From contig NZ_CP107903.1 of the NCBI RefSeq assembly GCF_036013955.1, forward strand, positions 4,588,001 to 4,652,000: a stretch of 64,000 bases of DNA, in the 5' to 3' direction. Both the position numbers and the translations under genes were made by a program. Numbering within the stretch: position 1 is the first letter of the stretch; each line of letters starts with the position of its first letter. The DNA comes from Streptomyces sp. NBC_00459. GTDB taxonomy: Bacteria; Actinomycetota; Actinomycetes; Streptomycetales; Streptomycetaceae. Below, in pieces: positions 16,987 through 25,058 of this stretch. The notes under the pieces are model-generated. The model saw only the letters and a program-made list of their open reading frames with translations, had not been told where the DNA came from and did not search any database.

Positions 16987-17717
16987 CCGACCGACCGCGC
17001 CTCCTGCGCCGCCTGCGGATCGCCGCCGTCAACATCGACGGCGTCCTGCTCGACGACACCTTCAGCCCGCTCATCCACCAGTTCGTCACCCGCCGCGGCG
17101 GCACCTACTCGGCCGACGTCGAGCGCAGTGTCTTCTCGCAGCGGCAGGCCGACGCCGGCCGCGCCATGGCGGCGGTGGTGCCGCAGGCCATGACCGGCGA
17201 GGAGGCCCTGGCCGCCTACTTCGAGGAGCGCGCCGCCTACCTCGTCGACCACCCCGTCGAGATCACCGCGGGAGCCGGGCCGCTGCTGGAACGGCTGCGC
17301 GCCGCCGGGCTCGACGTGGTCTGCTACGGCGGCCTGGCCAAGTCCCACTTCGACGAGCAACTCGGTGCGTACGCGCACCTGTTCACGCCTCCCCACTACA
17401 TATGCACCAACGACGTGCGCCCCGGACTGCGGGAGATCACCGCGCACTTCGGCCTCGACCACGGCCAGGTGCTCTTCATCGACGACGTGGCCCGGGTCGC
17501 CGAGGCGGCGCGAGACATCGGGGCACCGTTCATCGGCCACCCCAGCCGGTTCGAGCACAGCCACCAGGCGGAGCTGATGCGGCAGGCCGGGGTACGCCAT
17601 CTCGTGGGCGGGCTGGACGAGATCGACGACGCGCTGCTGCGCACGCTGGACGAGGAGGCGACCACCGGCACGCTGTGGCCGACCCGGTCCGACGAACTGG
17701 TCCCGACGACCCGTTAG
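16983..17717 (+). CDS. HAD-superfamily protein lacking the nucleophile Asp, coupled to the receptor gene
   Basis: This 244-residue HAD-fold protein has motif I RIAAVNIDGVLLDD, in which the first Asp of DxD (the nucleophile) is Asn. Motif IV (QVLFIDDVARVAEAA) is kept; the motif II region reads VVCYGGLAKS. With Asn as nucleophile it should not form the phospho-aspartyl intermediate, so it may be a binding or regulatory pseudo-enzyme. It is translationally coupled to the receptor, which suggests a role in hormone sensing or synthesis. A misread base is possible but the rest of the gene is well kept. Confidence 0.8.
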   Translation: MTDRPRLLRRLRIAAVNIDGVLLDDTFSPLIHQFVTRRGGTYSADVERSVFSQRQADAGRAMAAVVPQAMTGEEALAAYFEERAAYLVDHPVEITAGAGPLLERLRAAGLDVVCYGGLAKSHFDEQLGAYAHLFTPPHYICTNDVRPGLREITAHFGLDHGQVLFIDDVARVAEAARDIGAPFIGHPSRFEHSHQAELMRQAGVRHLVGGLDEIDDALLRTLDEEATTGTLWPTRSDELVPTTR

Positions 17718-17780
17718 CCCCCGCCGGACAGAAACCCGGGCGGCCACGGCACCCCGGGGCCGCCCGGGGCCGCGCCGGGG

Positions 17781-17890
17781 CCGACGCGAGCCGACGCGAG
17801 CCGACGCGAGCCGACGCGAGCCGACGCGAGCCTACTTGGGCCTACTTGGGCCTACTTGGGCCTACTTGGGCCTACTTGGGCCTACTTGGG
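17781..17890. repeat. Two adjoining 10-bp tandem arrays
   Basis: Five copies of CCGACGCGAG (17781-17830) are followed without a gap by six copies of CCTACTTGGG (17831-17890). They lie in the 509-bp gene-free stretch between the HAD gene and the SDR (17718-18226). Copies are exact, so the arrays are young and probably length-variable. Confidence 0.95.
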
Positions 17891-17893
17891 CCT

Positions 17894-18091
17894 ACAGCCC
17901 GGTACCGACACCCTGCCAGGACCCGCCGGGACGAGAACCCGACCACCAACACCCGGTGGCCGACCCGCGCCAACAAATGGCATCGACAACCTGCCAGGGC
18001 CTGTCGGGGCCTGTCGGGCGAGCAACCAACCACCAGCACCCGGTGGCCACCCCGGCCGACAGCCCGGTACCGACAGCCCGCCAGGACCCGT
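17894..18091. repeat. Imperfect direct repeats of about 30 bp
   Basis: The segment beginning ACAGCCCGGTACCGACA occurs at about 17892 and again at about 18058. In both places it continues to a CCAGGACCCG. A second pair centred on CACCCGGTGGCC occurs at about 17951 and 18037. These are older repeats in the same gene-free stretch. No coding signal is evident. Confidence 0.7.
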
Positions 18092-18226
18092 CGCCCCAGG
18101 CTGTCCGGGCGCCCGCGCAAGCGAGGCCCCGGCCGGCCTGCCCCGGCCTACCCGGCCTGTCGTCTCGCCGGTCAGCCCGGTCCACCGGCCCGCCGGTCTG
18201 CCCCGCCCCGGCAGCCCTCCGCCGTC

Positions 18227-18997
18227 TCAGACGGCCAGTGTGCCGCCGTCGACCGGGACGGTCGCGCCGGTCACGAAGGACGATGCGTCGCCGCACAACC
18301 ACAGTGCCGCCTGCGCCACCTCCACCGGGGCGGCGAACCGCTTCTGGACGGCTCGCGCGAAGAACGTCTGCTCCACGCCGGGCATCTGCTCGATGACCGA
18401 CTCCATCATCTCGGTGAGTGTGCTGCCCACGGCCAGCGCGTTGACCCGGATGCCCCGGTCGCCGTACTGGGCCGCCGCGGCCTTGGTCAGGCCGATCACC
18501 GCGTGCTTGGCGGCCACATAGGGCGCACCCACCCCAGTGGCGATGAGACCGGCCACGCTCGCGGTGTTGACGATCGAGCCACCGCCGGTGTCGAGCATGG
18601 CGCGGATCTGGTGACGCATGCAGTTCCACACGCCCCGGACGTTCACGTCCATGACGGTGTCGTAGTCGTCGTCCGACATCTCGTGCAGATCGACGCCGGG
18701 CACGGCCTGACCCGCGTTGTTGAAGGCGGCGTCCAGACGGCCGAAGCGTTCCACCGCCGCGTCGACGACCCGCTCGACGTCCTCGCCACGGCGTATGTCC
18801 CCGGGCACGGCCAGGGCGCGACCGCCCCGCGCCTCGATCTCCTTGACCACCGAGGCCAGTTGTTCATGGCGGCGGGCCGTGACCACGACAGCCGCGCCGT
18901 GCTCGGCGAAGAGCCGTGCGGCCGCCGCGCCGATACCCGACGAAGCTCCGGTGATCATGACTACCCGGCCACTCATTGCGCACGTCTGTTCGATCAT
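18227..18997 (-). CDS. Short-chain dehydrogenase/reductase
   Basis: This 256-residue classical SDR has cofactor motif TGASSGIG (about residues 16-23), NNAG at about 91, and catalytic Ser in NTASVAGL with YVAAK following. PVDGGTLAV ends the protein as in glucose-dehydrogenase-like SDRs. Neither this start nor the in-frame ATG seven codons later (18976) has a clear ribosome site. In hormone loci an SDR often reduces the keto group of the butyrolactone (BarS1, JadW2 type); the location here allows that role but does not prove it. It is divergent from a second TetR gene. Confidence 0.88.
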   Translation of the reverse strand: MIEQTCAMSGRVVMITGASSGIGAAAARLFAEHGAAVVVTARRHEQLASVVKEIEARGGRALAVPGDIRRGEDVERVVDAAVERFGRLDAAFNNAGQAVPGVDLHEMSDDDYDTVMDVNVRGVWNCMRHQIRAMLDTGGGSIVNTASVAGLIATGVGAPYVAAKHAVIGLTKAAAAQYGDRGIRVNALAVGSTLTEMMESVIEQMPGVEQTFFARAVQKRFAAPVEVAQAALWLCGDASSFVTGATVPVDGGTLAV

Positions 18998-19060
18998 GAA
19001 AGTCAGTCAAACAGGCGGTCCACAGGTAGTCAGCCGGATGGGACAGTCCTTACCAGCCAA

Positions 19061-19084
19061 CCTGCCAAGAACGTTCCGAGCTGC
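19061..19084. promoter_or_regulatory. Weak palindrome centred on GAACGTTC, candidate operator
   Basis: GAACGTTC at the centre is flanked by partly matching arms (7 of 12 half-site positions). It lies between the divergent SDR and TetR genes. The core resembles the GGACGTTCT centre of the operator at 16256, so one of the two TetR proteins may bind here. Confidence 0.35.
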
Positions 19085-19178
19085 TCGTTCTCCGGATCTC
19101 TTGGGAATCTCTTGACCTATGGTTGGTGCTGCCGCGGGCCGCCCGCGGCGCACGGGGCAGGAGGAGGCGCGAGCACAC

Positions 19179-19790
19179 GTGGCGAAGCAGGAGAGGGCGG
19201 AGCAGACCCGGCAGCGACTCATCGAGGCCGCGTCCGCCACATTCGCCGAGCACGGCTACGCCGGCACCTCCTTGCACCAGATCGTCAGATCGGCCGGTGT
19301 CACCATGGGCGCGCTCACCTTCCACTTCGCGAGCAAGTCGGCCCTGGCGGACGCGGTCCAGGAGGCCGGCACGGCCGCCACCCGCGAGGTCCTGCACAGC
19401 GCCGGACACACACCGGGACTCCAGGGCGTGCTCGACGAGGTGCTGGCGCTCGCCGACGCCCTGCGCAACACCCACAGCATCCGCGCCGCCGCCCGGCTCA
19501 CCCGCGAGGGCCACGCCGCCGACCACGGCTGGTACGACTCCTGGGCCCCCGATCTGCGCGAGGCGCTGGAACGGGCCTGGAGCGAGGAACACCTGGACGG
19601 CGGGCTGACCCCGCTGGCGGCGACCTCGCTGCTCTCCCACGTACTGCTCGGCGTCGAGGCCACCGCCGCCTCCCCGGACTCACTGCGCACGGCCACCGGC
19701 GACGGACCCGAGGAGGGCCTGACCCACGCCCTGAGAGCGCTGGGCACCCTCATCGCCCCCTCGGCCGCCTCCGCTCGGGGCGAGGACTGA
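19179..19790 (+). CDS. Second TetR-family regulator, ArpA-like
   Basis: This 203-residue TetR protein has an N-terminal HTH close to the receptor family (AKQERAEQTRQRLIEAASATFAEHGYAGTSLHQIVRSAGVTMGALTFHF). The C-terminal half is shorter and lacks the RRTVNMWRALLPG segment of the first receptor. It may be a pseudo-receptor that senses another ligand, such as the cluster product. The GTG start at 19179 is preferred, with GGAGGAGG upstream; an upstream GTG at 19119 would add 20 Arg/Gly-rich residues. Confidence 0.85.
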   Translation: MAKQERAEQTRQRLIEAASATFAEHGYAGTSLHQIVRSAGVTMGALTFHFASKSALADAVQEAGTAATREVLHSAGHTPGLQGVLDEVLALADALRNTHSIRAAARLTREGHAADHGWYDSWAPDLREALERAWSEEHLDGGLTPLAATSLLSHVLLGVEATAASPDSLRTATGDGPEEGLTHALRALGTLIAPSAASARGED

Positions 19791-20045
19791 CCGACGGTTC
19801 GCCGGTCCCCGCGGAGGACCTCCTCCCGGCGCGACCGCCCTCACTGAACGCACCGTTCCGCACACGTGCCGTGGCGACCCGGCCGACGCACTCGTACCCC
19901 CGTACGGAATTTTCCGTGCCCCGCACATCACTCCCGACACCCGCCCCGACACCACTCCTGTCGCAGCTCAGAGCACCCGGCCACATCGCCACGCACGGCG
20001 CCGCACACCCCTCCCCGCCGCCGCCCGGCCGGCACTCCATCTAGA

Positions 20046-20069
20046 AACATAGAGAATGTTCTGTATATT
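20046..20069. promoter_or_regulatory. Strong 24-bp palindrome in front of the IS701-like gene, candidate receptor operator
   Basis: Half-site consensus AAyATAsAGAAy, with 9 of 12 positions exactly symmetrical. It begins AACATAGAGAATGTTCT and sits 31 bp before the ATG. It shares AACATAGAGrAyGTTCT with the element in the afsA/receptor promoter at 16256. The rest of the 309-bp spacer 19791-20099 shows no gene. Confidence 0.7.
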
Positions 20070-20099
20070 CGTGGCTGACCGGGGGAGAGGAGTCCGTAC

Positions 20100-21251
20100 A
20101 TGTATCCGGCCATGGAGCACGTCCCGCCGGCCCAGCGGCTCTTCGCCCATCTGCCGCGGGCCGACCAACGGCGGTGGGCGGGCGTCTATCTCAGGGGACT
20201 GCTCGCCACCCAGGGCAAGAAGTCGCTGCGGCGCATAGCGGCCTCGGTGACACCGTCCCCGACGGCGCCCCAGTCGCTGCAGCAGTTCGTCAACGACAGC
20301 GCCTGGCAGTGGCGCCCGGTCCGCGCCGAACTCGCCCGCTGGGCCGCCGAGCACACCGCCACGCACGCCTGGACACTCTCCCCCGTGGTCATCCCCAAGC
20401 GGGGCGAGCTGTCCGTCGGCGTCCACCGGCGCTTCGTGCCCGCCTTCGGACGCACCGTCAACTGCCAGCTCGCCGTCGGCGCGTTCCTCTCCGGCGACCT
20501 CGGCGACCTCGCCGTGGACTGGCAGCTGTACCTGCCGCGCCGCTGGACCGAGGACGCCCGGCTGCGACGCCAGGCCCGCATCCCCGAGGCCACCGGCCAC
20601 GCCACCGCGGCCGAGCTGTGCCTCGCCCTCGCCGACCAACTGGCCCGGATCACACCCGAGATGCCGCCGGTCGTCGTCCACACCGACGGCCACATCGACG
20701 CCGGAGCCGTGATCGCGGGCCTTCAGGCCCGCGGCCTGGACTGGATCGTGGCCGTACCCGACACCCTGCCCCTGCGGCTCGTGGCGTCCACCGGTCCCCA
20801 CCCGGCGGACGCCACGACCCTCCACCCGTCCCAGCCCCAGACCCAGACCCAGTCCCCGGCCCCGGAGCCGGCGGCCGAGCTGCTGCGCCGGCACGCCCGT
20901 CCGCCCACCGCCACCCCCCTCGCCCCCGGGCAGCACCGGCTCGGCACCGTACAGGTGCTGCTGCCGGGCGGGACCCGGCCGGCCCTGCTGGCCGGTGTCT
21001 GGACCGGCTCGCGCTTACGGCCCGACCGGCTCTGGCTGACCAACCTGCCCCCGGCGCACCAGGCCCGGGCCCTCGCGGTCATCGGCTCGGCCACGGCCGC
21101 CCGGGCCGGGGCCGCGGAGGCCGAACTGGGCCTGCACGACTTCGCGGGCCGGTCCTACCCCGGCTGGCACCGCCACGCCACGCTGGTCTCCGTCGCCTCG
21201 GCACACCGCAGGCTCGGGCACGAGGTGTGTCTGCGCCCCAACGGCGACTGA
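20100..21251 (+). CDS. IS701-like transposase-derived protein without the catalytic DDE residues
   Basis: This 383-residue protein keeps the IS701-family framework: VIPKRGELSVGVHRRFVPAFGRTVNCQLAV, LYLPRRWTEDARLRRQARIPE and LGLHDFAGRSYPGWHRHATL. The first catalytic Asp pair (normally DDTGFPK) reads SPVVIPK. The Glu normally in the HYEGRSW-type motif is Ala (FAGRS). One acidic motif, HTDGHIDAG, remains. It has a good ribosome site (GGGGGAGAGGAG), no visible terminal inverted repeats, a TTA codon at 21015 and a strong palindrome in its promoter. It therefore looks domesticated, perhaps as a DNA-binding regulator upstream of the SARP gene. Confidence 0.8.
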   Translation: MYPAMEHVPPAQRLFAHLPRADQRRWAGVYLRGLLATQGKKSLRRIAASVTPSPTAPQSLQQFVNDSAWQWRPVRAELARWAAEHTATHAWTLSPVVIPKRGELSVGVHRRFVPAFGRTVNCQLAVGAFLSGDLGDLAVDWQLYLPRRWTEDARLRRQARIPEATGHATAAELCLALADQLARITPEMPPVVVHTDGHIDAGAVIAGLQARGLDWIVAVPDTLPLRLVASTGPHPADATTLHPSQPQTQTQSPAPEPAAELLRRHARPPTATPLAPGQHRLGTVQVLLPGGTRPALLAGVWTGSRLRPDRLWLTNLPPAHQARALAVIGSATAARAGAAEAELGLHDFAGRSYPGWHRHATLVSVASAHRRLGHEVCLRPNGD

Positions 21252-21451
21252 CCGCCGCCGTGTGCCGGCCGCCGTATGCCGACCGGACCGGCCGGACACC
21301 ACCGCTCGACGGCCCTCCCCCACGTACCGACGGCCCTTCCCCCCACGCACAGCACCACAGGAGACCCGCAGCGGCGCGGGACTCCTGCCGATCTGTTCGT
21401 CCGTACACCGCTCACTGCACCGGGCGGTGGCACCCACCTTGAGGAGGGGCT

Positions 21452-22258
21452 GTGGAGTTCCGTGTCCTTGGACCGATCGACGTCCGTGAGCAGGGGCGTG
21501 ATGTCACCCCCAGCGCGCCCAAGCAACGGCAGGTACTCGCCCTGCTCCTGGCGAAGGCCAACCACCGTGTGTCCGTACCGGCGCTGCTGAGCGAGGTGTG
21601 GGACGGCGAGCCGCCCCGCACCGCGACCACCGCACTACAGACGTACATAGGGGCGATACGCAAGGCGCTGGCCGCCGGTACCGGCACCAGCGCCCGCGAC
21701 ATCGCCGACCACCGGCTGGTCACCGACGGCAACGGTTACGTACTGCGCCTCGAACACGACGAATGGGACCGGCCGCGCTTCGAGCGGCTGGTCCTGGAGG
21801 CCCGCGGCCTGCTGGAGAGGCGCGAGGCGCACGCCGCGACGGACACCCTCGGCGAGGCGCTGGCCATGTGGCGCGGCACGCCCTTCTGCAACGTCCGGCA
21901 CGGCAGCCAACTCACGGTGCAGGCAAGGGTGTTGAACGAGGCCCACCTCGCGGCCTGCGAGGTGCGCATCGACGCGCTGCTGCTGTGCCGGCGCTTCCAG
22001 GAGGCGGTCGGGGAGGCCGTCGCCCTGGTCGGCGACCACCCGTACCACGAGAACCTGCACACCCAGCTGATGCGGGCGCTGTACGCCTCGGGCCGCCGGG
22101 CCACGGCGCTGGAGGTCTACCAGTCGCTGCACCGCCGGATGACCGACGACCTCGGCATCCCGCCGTCACCGTCCACCACGACCCTGCACCGTGTGATGCT
22201 CCAGGACAGCCCCGACCAGCGCTACCTCGCCGCCGCCGGCGCCGGGGCCCTGCTCTGA
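21452..22258 (+). CDS. SARP-family pathway activator
   Basis: This 268-residue Streptomyces antibiotic regulatory protein has an OmpR-type winged helix at residues 1-95 (VEFRVLGPIDVREQGRDVTPSAPKQRQVLALLL ... ATTALQTYIGAIRKAL) and a bacterial transcriptional activation domain at about 100-255 (HDEWDRPRFERLV ... MTDDLGIPPSPSTTTLHR). SARPs bind direct repeats and switch on adjacent biosynthetic genes. The GTG start follows GAGGAGG. No TTA codon was noticed. It probably activates the fatty-acid-like cluster, downstream of the hormone receptor. Confidence 0.92.
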   Translation: MEFRVLGPIDVREQGRDVTPSAPKQRQVLALLLAKANHRVSVPALLSEVWDGEPPRTATTALQTYIGAIRKALAAGTGTSARDIADHRLVTDGNGYVLRLEHDEWDRPRFERLVLEARGLLERREAHAATDTLGEALAMWRGTPFCNVRHGSQLTVQARVLNEAHLAACEVRIDALLLCRRFQEAVGEAVALVGDHPYHENLHTQLMRALYASGRRATALEVYQSLHRRMTDDLGIPPSPSTTTLHRVMLQDSPDQRYLAAAGAGALL

Positions 22259-22259
22259 G

Positions 22260-22294
22260 CCGGAGGCACCCGCCGACCCGTCGGGTGCCTCCGG
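22260..22294. terminator. Perfect 12-bp hairpin after the SARP gene
   Basis: CCGGAGGCACCC pairs exactly with GGGTGCCTCCGG around an 11-nt loop, 2 bp after the SARP stop. It lies between convergent SARP and LysR genes and probably serves both. Confidence 0.8.
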
Positions 22295-22340
22295 GCCCGC
22301 CCCCGGACAACCGGACACCCCCGCACCCCCCGCTCCGCCC

Positions 22341-23285
22341 TCAGGCGCCCGTGTCCTCGCCCGCCCACAGGCTCTCCACGGCCCGCGCCGGGCCGCCCGC
22401 CCCGCGCACCTGCTCCATGGCCACCTGGACGAAGGCCCGCAGCCGGGCCGTCTCGTGGCCGGTGGGCCAGACGAACGCGTAGTCGATGGCCGGGGCGTCC
22501 GTGAAGGGCTTGAAGACCAGGCCGGGACGGCTGTAGTAGTGCGCGCCCGCAGCCGCCACCGGCGTCACGCCCTTGCCCGCGAGAACGAGGGAGAGCGCGT
22601 CCTCCCAGTGCGTCATGGCCTGCCCGTGCGGGATGGGCCGCCCCGACGGCGTCTGCCGCGGGAAGTGGTGGTCCAGCCAGTGCGTCGGCACGTTCCCGGC
22701 GACCGTCAGCAGCGTCGCCTCCGCCAGGTCCTCCACGCTCACCGACTCACGGCGCGCGAACGGGTGCGCGGACGCCATCAGCAGCACCCTCGGCTGTGAC
22801 ACCAGCACCGGACCCAGTGTCAGATCCGGCTCGGTCACCGGTGGTTCGGTGACCTGGAGCTCGATGTCCCCCGCGCGCAGCGGCCCGTAGGGGTCCGAGA
22901 TCTGCACCTGGCGTATCTGCACGTCCACGCCCGGGTACCGGCGCCCGAACACCTCGGCGACGCTGTGCAGCAGATGGCCCGTGAACGCGCCGGAGAAGCC
23001 GATCCGCAGCATCCCGGTGATACCCCGGCCGGCCGCCATGGCCTTGGCCACGGCCTCCTCGATCCCCCGCCACGCGGGCGCGATGTCGTCCCGGAGCTGT
23101 TCCCCGATGGGGGTCGGTGTGACCTGGCGGCTGGTGCGGTCGAACAGCCTGGCGCCGATACGGCGCTCCAGCCGGGCGATGGTCTGGCTGACGCGGCTCT
23201 GCGAGACCCCCACGCGTTCGGCGGTCCGGCCGAAGTGCAGTTCCTCCGCGAGAGTCAGGAAAATCTCGATCTCCTGGCGTTCCAT
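22341..23285 (-). CDS. LysR-family transcriptional regulator
   Basis: This 314-residue regulator has an N-terminal winged HTH (RQEIEIFLTLAEELHFGRTAERVGVSQSRVSQTIARLERRIGARLFDR) and a periplasmic-binding-protein-like effector domain from about residue 90. The start at 23285 is preferred, with GGGAG 10 bp upstream; the longer frame adds 39 low-quality residues. It is divergent from an MFS exporter gene, the standard layout for a LysR protein that controls its neighbour and itself. Confidence 0.92.
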   Translation of the reverse strand: MERQEIEIFLTLAEELHFGRTAERVGVSQSRVSQTIARLERRIGARLFDRTSRQVTPTPIGEQLRDDIAPAWRGIEEAVAKAMAAGRGITGMLRIGFSGAFTGHLLHSVAEVFGRRYPGVDVQIRQVQISDPYGPLRAGDIELQVTEPPVTEPDLTLGPVLVSQPRVLLMASAHPFARRESVSVEDLAEATLLTVAGNVPTHWLDHHFPRQTPSGRPIPHGQAMTHWEDALSLVLAGKGVTPVAAAGAHYYSRPGLVFKPFTDAPAIDYAFVWPTGHETARLRAFVQVAMEQVRGAGGPARAVESLWAGEDTGA

Positions 23286-23347
23286 GACCGGTTCTCCCGC
23301 CCCCTCCCACTGCTGCGACCTCGAACGATGAGCCCAGTGAATCGATC

Positions 23348-23374
23348 GTTGCACAGATCGTCCTTGTTGCGCAG
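23348..23374. promoter_or_regulatory. Direct repeats in the LysR/MFS promoter
   Basis: GTTGCACAG and GTTGCGCAG are spaced 18 bp start to start, about two helical turns, in the 155-bp divergent region. They could be half-sites for the LysR regulator or a -35 duplication. Confidence 0.35.
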
Positions 23375-23440
23375 GTCCCCTGATTCGAAGCTGATCAGGC
23401 AAGTCAGACCGGCAGGTCAGATCCCCAGGAAGGACCGCTC

Positions 23441-24913
23441 ATGGCCGTCACCGAATCCTCACCTCCCACCACTTCCCCGCACGAAGTCGCCACACCACCC
23501 GGGCCCACCGCCGACGGCGCCGCCTTCGGGGCCCGCGAGTGGCTCGTACTGATCACCCTGTGCTGCGCCACGTTCATGTGCGGCCTGGACTTCTCCATCG
23601 TCACCGTCGCCCTGCCCGACATCGGCAACGCCCTCGGCTTCTCCTCGGCCGGCACCCTGCAGTGGGTGGCCACCGCCAGCCTGCTGCCCTCGGCCAGCCT
23701 GTTGCCCCTGTTCGCCCGGGTCGCCGACCTGATCGGCCGCAAGCGGCTGTTCACCCTCGGCGTCGTCGTGTTCACCCTGTTCTCGCTCGGCGCCGCCCTC
23801 GCGAACAGCCCCGGCGTGCTGATCGCCACCCGCATCGGCCAGGGCACCGCCGCCGCGATGATCGCCCCGTCCGCCATCGCCCTGATGACCGGCTACTTCC
23901 AGGAGGGCCCCAAGCGCGCCCGCGCCCTGGGCCTCAACGGCGCCGTCATGTCGCTGGGCTTCGTGCTCGGCGCGCTCGGCGGCGGTGTCATCACCAACGG
24001 CTTCAGCTGGCGCTGGACCATGGTCGCGCTGTGCGTGATCGGCACGGTGGCACTGGCCGGCGCGCTGGCCCTGCCGGCGATCCACGAGTCCCGTGCCGCC
24101 CGCCGGATGGACATCCCGGGCGCGATCCTGTCCACGCTCGGCCTGTTCGGCCTGGTCTACGGCATCTCCACCGGCGGTGACGAGGGCTGGACCCGCCCCG
24201 CCGCGCTCGGCCCGATCGTCGGCGGCCTGGTACTGCTGGCCGCGTTCCTGCTGGTCGAGCGGCGCCACCCGGAGCCGCTGGTGCCGCTGTCCGTACTGAA
24301 CCGGCCGTCCGTGAAGTGGTCGGGGCTGTTCGGTGTCATCACCTTCGGCATGTGCGCCGGTACGACCGTGCTGCTGAGCCTGTACATGCAGGACGTGCTC
24401 GGCTTCACCGCCCTTCAGGCCGGTCTGAGCTACCTCGGCGAGGGCGCGGCGGCGATGCTCGGCGGCCTGTACGTCGCCAAGCTGCTCGGCCGGTTCGGCG
24501 GAGTGCGGGTGCTGGCCGCGGGCCTGCTCATCCAGGGCGTCGGTACGGTCGGGATGTTCGCCCTGCCCCAGGACGTGAACCTGGCCGTCCTGCTCGTCAC
24601 CTCCTCGGTCATGGGACTCGGCCACGTCTTCAGCGTCGTCTCCTTCATCACCGTGATGACCACGGGCGTCACCGAGGAGGACCAGGGTGTCGTGGGCGGA
24701 CTGTCGCAGCTGCCGCAGTACGTGGCCGCGATCGGTGTCTCGGGTCTGAGCGCGATCGCCGCCGCCCGCACCAACGCCCTCTCGTCGGGCATCGTCCCGA
24801 CCCGCGCCGACATCCTGGGCGGGCTGCACGCGGGCATGGTCACGGCCGGTGTCGTCACCCTCGTCGGCGCCCTGCTCGTCGGTGTCCTGCTGCGCAAGCG
24901 GACCGCGGCCTAG
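23441..24913 (+). CDS. MFS drug exporter of the DHA2 (14-helix) type
   Basis: This 490-residue membrane protein has the DHA2 pattern: LDFSIVTVALPDIGNALG in helix 1, ADLIGRKRLFTLG (motif A), RIGQGTAAAMIAPSAIALM, and motif C-like GFVLGALGGGVITNGFSWRW in helix 5. About 14 hydrophobic helices can be counted. It should export a hydrophobic compound using the proton gradient. AGGAAGGA precedes the ATG. Given its place after the SARP it may export the cluster product, but its own LysR regulator allows an independent role. Confidence 0.92.
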   Translation: MAVTESSPPTTSPHEVATPPGPTADGAAFGAREWLVLITLCCATFMCGLDFSIVTVALPDIGNALGFSSAGTLQWVATASLLPSASLLPLFARVADLIGRKRLFTLGVVVFTLFSLGAALANSPGVLIATRIGQGTAAAMIAPSAIALMTGYFQEGPKRARALGLNGAVMSLGFVLGALGGGVITNGFSWRWTMVALCVIGTVALAGALALPAIHESRAARRMDIPGAILSTLGLFGLVYGISTGGDEGWTRPAALGPIVGGLVLLAAFLLVERRHPEPLVPLSVLNRPSVKWSGLFGVITFGMCAGTTVLLSLYMQDVLGFTALQAGLSYLGEGAAAMLGGLYVAKLLGRFGGVRVLAAGLLIQGVGTVGMFALPQDVNLAVLLVTSSVMGLGHVFSVVSFITVMTTGVTEEDQGVVGGLSQLPQYVAAIGVSGLSAIAAARTNALSSGIVPTRADILGGLHAGMVTAGVVTLVGALLVGVLLRKRTAA

Positions 24914-24972
24914 GGCCTCCCGTGTCCGGCACACGGCACCGCCCGCCGGAACCGTCCGCGCACCCGGCGCGA

Positions 24973-24997
24973 CCGTCCGCCGCCATCCGGCGGACGG
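24973..24997 (+). terminator. Hairpin between MFS and metallo-hydrolase genes
   Basis: CCGTCCGCCG pairs with CGGCGGACGG around a 5-nt loop, 60 bp after the MFS stop. It could reduce read-through into the next gene. Confidence 0.45.
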
Positions 24998-25058
24998 CCG
25001 CGCCGTCCCCGTATCCGAGCCGCGCCGGGCGCCTTCGCCGCCTGCGAGGAGACCAGCC

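Noticed and set aside
17781..17890. Possible CRISPR array
   Set aside because: Units are 10 bp, directly adjacent, with no spacers and no cas genes.
17402..20044. 880-codon forward frame across the HAD gene end, tandem repeats and TetR region
   Set aside because: Crosses arrays and opposes the SDR; low-complexity Arg/Pro/His sequence with no domain.
20100..21251. Active insertion sequence
   Set aside because: Two catalytic residues are changed and no terminal inverted repeats or target duplications are visible.
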